A DNA stretch of 64,000 bases from Flavobacterium sp. MC2016-06 (lineage in GTDB: Bacteria; Bacteroidota; Bacteroidia; Flavobacteriales; Flavobacteriaceae). Shown one piece after another: positions 62,767-64,000 of this stretch. The stretch is taken from positions 59,926 to 123,925 of the forward strand of contig NZ_WMID02000019.1 of NCBI RefSeq assembly GCF_009711165.2. The letters run 5' to 3'. Numbering within the stretch: position 1 is the stretch's first letter; each line of letters starts with the position of its first letter. Below the pieces are notes generated by a model. That model made no database searches. It was not told the DNA's origin and saw nothing but the letters and a program-made list of their open reading frames with translations. A program made the translations under genes and the position numbers.

Positions 62767-63780
62767 ATGGCTAAAATTAAGTTAGAGTACATTTGGTTAG
62801 ATGGATATGAACCAACTCAAAATCTTAGAAGTAAAACTAAAGTTGAAGAGCACGAAAATTTCAAAGGAACATTAGAAGAACTTGGAAATTGGTCATTTGA
62901 TGGTTCATCAACTAAACAAGCTGAAGGTGGTTCTTCTGACTGTCTTTTAGTTCCTGTTGCAATTTACCCTGATCCAACTCGTATTAACGGATGGTTGGTT
63001 ATGACTGAAGTTATGAATGCTGATGGTACGCCACACGCTTCTAACGGTAGAGCTACTATTGATGACGATGGTGATTTCTGGTTTGGTTTCGAACAAGAAT
63101 ATTTCATCATGGACACTAAAACTTTATTGCCATTAGGTTTCCCTGTTGGAGGTTATCCTGCTCCACAAGGTATGTACTACTGCTCTGTAGGTGGAAAAAA
63201 CACTCACGGTAGAAAATTAGTAGAAGAACATGCTGACTTATGTATCGCTGCTGGAATAAACTTTGAAGGTATTAACCAAGAGGTTGCTTGCGGACAATGG
63301 GAATTTCAATTATTCGCTAAAGGTGCTAAAAAAGCTGGAGACGAAATTTGGGTTGCTAGATACTTATTAGATCGTTTGACTGAAAAATATGGTTACTATA
63401 TCGAATATCACCCAAAACCTCTAGGAGATACTGACTGGAATGGTTCTGGAATGCATGCTAACTTCTCTAACGAAGTTTTAAGAACATGTGGTGATAAAGC
63501 TACTTACGAAAAAATCTGTGAGGCTTTCCGTCCTGTTACTGCAGAGCACATTGCAGTTTACGGAGCTTACAACGACCAACGTTTAACTGGTAAACATGAA
63601 ACTGCTTCTATTCACGATTTCTCTTACGGAGTATCTGACAGAGGTTGTTCAATCAGAATTCCTTTAATGACTGTTCAAAAAGGATGGAAAGGTTGGTTAG
63701 AAGACAGAAGACCAGCTTCAAACGGAGATCCATACAAAATCGCTGCTAGAATCGTTAAAACTGTAAAATCAGTTCTATAA
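62767..63780 (+). CDS. Glutamine synthetase type II (eukaryote-like)
   Basis: 337 residues, shorter than GSI and matching GSII. The beta-grasp part (LEYIWLDGYEPTQNLRSKTK, NWSFDGSSTKQAEGGSSDC) is followed by the catalytic GFEQEYFIMD, GMHANFSN and RLTGKHETASIHDFSYGVSDR motifs. It makes glutamine from glutamate and ammonia. GSII is typical of eukaryotes and found in a minority of bacteria. It is divergent from glnN, so the window codes for two unrelated types side by side. A strong terminator follows. Confidence 0.95.
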   Translation: MAKIKLEYIWLDGYEPTQNLRSKTKVEEHENFKGTLEELGNWSFDGSSTKQAEGGSSDCLLVPVAIYPDPTRINGWLVMTEVMNADGTPHASNGRATIDDDGDFWFGFEQEYFIMDTKTLLPLGFPVGGYPAPQGMYYCSVGGKNTHGRKLVEEHADLCIAAGINFEGINQEVACGQWEFQLFAKGAKKAGDEIWVARYLLDRLTEKYGYYIEYHPKPLGDTDWNGSGMHANFSNEVLRTCGDKATYEKICEAFRPVTAEHIAVYGAYNDQRLTGKHETASIHDFSYGVSDRGCSIRIPLMTVQKGWKGWLEDRRPASNGDPYKIAARIVKTVKSVL

Positions 63781-63803
63781 TTCTCAGTTTAGATAATTAC
63801 ACT

Positions 63804-63836
63804 AAAAGTGCCATCGTAATGATGGCACTTTTTTTT
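63804..63836 (+). terminator. Terminator of the type II glutamine synthetase gene
   Basis: AAAAGTGCCATC pairs with GATGGCACTTTT around a GTAAT loop, with a long T run. Confidence 0.95.
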
Positions 63837-63930
63837 TGTTTTTTTACCATTAAGAAATTAAGTTTTATTAAGAATGTGTCGTTAAATCTGCCCTCTTTTT
63901 TTGTCATTTCTGTAAAGGTTACTTATTTCG

Positions 63931-63963
63931 GTAACAAAATTTAACTTTAATAAATTTTGTTAC
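63931..63963. promoter_or_regulatory. Palindrome next to a possible gene start
   Basis: GTAACAAAATTTA (63931-63943) and TAAATTTTGTTAC (63951-63963) are perfect complements around 7 nt. It ends one base before an ATG. Its position suggests an operator rather than a terminator, as there is no G+C-rich stem. Confidence 0.5.
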
Positions 63964-63964
63964 G

Positions 63965-64000
63965 ATGAGAAATAATAGCAAGGATTCGACATTAGAGAGA
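63965..64000 (+). CDS. Possible gene start, cut by the right edge
   Basis: An ATG opens a frame that stays open for the last 12 codons (MRNNSKDSTLER). That is too little to name. It is suggested by the adjacent palindrome and by the strong terminator before it. Confidence 0.35.
   Translation, partial: MRNNSKDSTLER

Overview
This 64 kb window looks like chromosome from a member of the Bacteroidota, most likely Flavobacterium or a close relative. The evidence is the low G+C content, a SusC/SusD outer-membrane uptake pair, the flavobacterial gliding lipoprotein GldI, Bacteroidota-type promoters (TTG about 20 bp upstream of TAnnTTTG), many lipoproteins, a type III glutamine synthetase, and several families of long palindromic intergenic repeats. 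I see no rRNA, tRNA, CRISPR array, insertion sequence or prophage.

Positions 1-22211 form one polysaccharide/glycoside utilisation locus. A sugar nucleotidyltransferase (cut by the left edge) and a GHMP sugar kinase are transcribed leftwards. A LacI-type regulator and a CBM9-like protein follow. A long rightward series then carries SusC, SusD, an arylsulfotransferase-like lipoprotein, a TsdA-like dihaem cytochrome, a putative glycoside hydrolase of DUF6067 type, a DUF5107-TPR protein, an M1 peptidase and a DUF5077/DUF3472 protein. The leftward kinase promoter and the rightward susC promoter are near-identical modules. Each has two 14-bp imperfect palindromes 23 bp apart, followed by the same promoter, and the two modules are inverted relative to each other. 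This is strong in-sequence evidence for a two-arm regulon of the LacI protein. The substrate is not evident.

Positions 22300-36600 hold mostly housekeeping genes: an OsmC protein, two LysM proteins, GMP synthase (guaA), two small hypotheticals, a PoxB-like pyruvate oxidase, an MFS transporter, a secreted hypothetical, a CbpA/CbpM co-chaperone pair and a RidA protein. Positions 36762-48517 hold a CLC of the fluoride-antiporter type, a rhomboid-family protein lacking the usual catalytic histidine, an nrnA-gldI-immunophilin operon, an XRE regulator between two identical terminators, a DMT permease, a DoxX-like protein, aquaporin Z, a GlsB-like protein, a sterol-desaturase-family enzyme and a DUF2805 protein. 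Positions 48617-64000 hold an M61 peptidase, a tandem GH92 pair, hypotheticals, a GNAT acetyltransferase, purM, and divergent type III and type II glutamine synthetases. A possible gene start lies at the right edge.

Many intergenic regions carry hairpin-forming repeats from several unrelated families. They often sit between convergent genes or at operon breaks, and in places they reach into coding sequence. Several gene starts are corrected here to internal ATGs because the upstream extension is repeat or lies upstream of the promoter. At several genes (lacI, guaA, nrnA, the XRE gene) the -7 box sits only 3-6 nt from the ATG, suggesting leaderless or nearly leaderless mRNAs.
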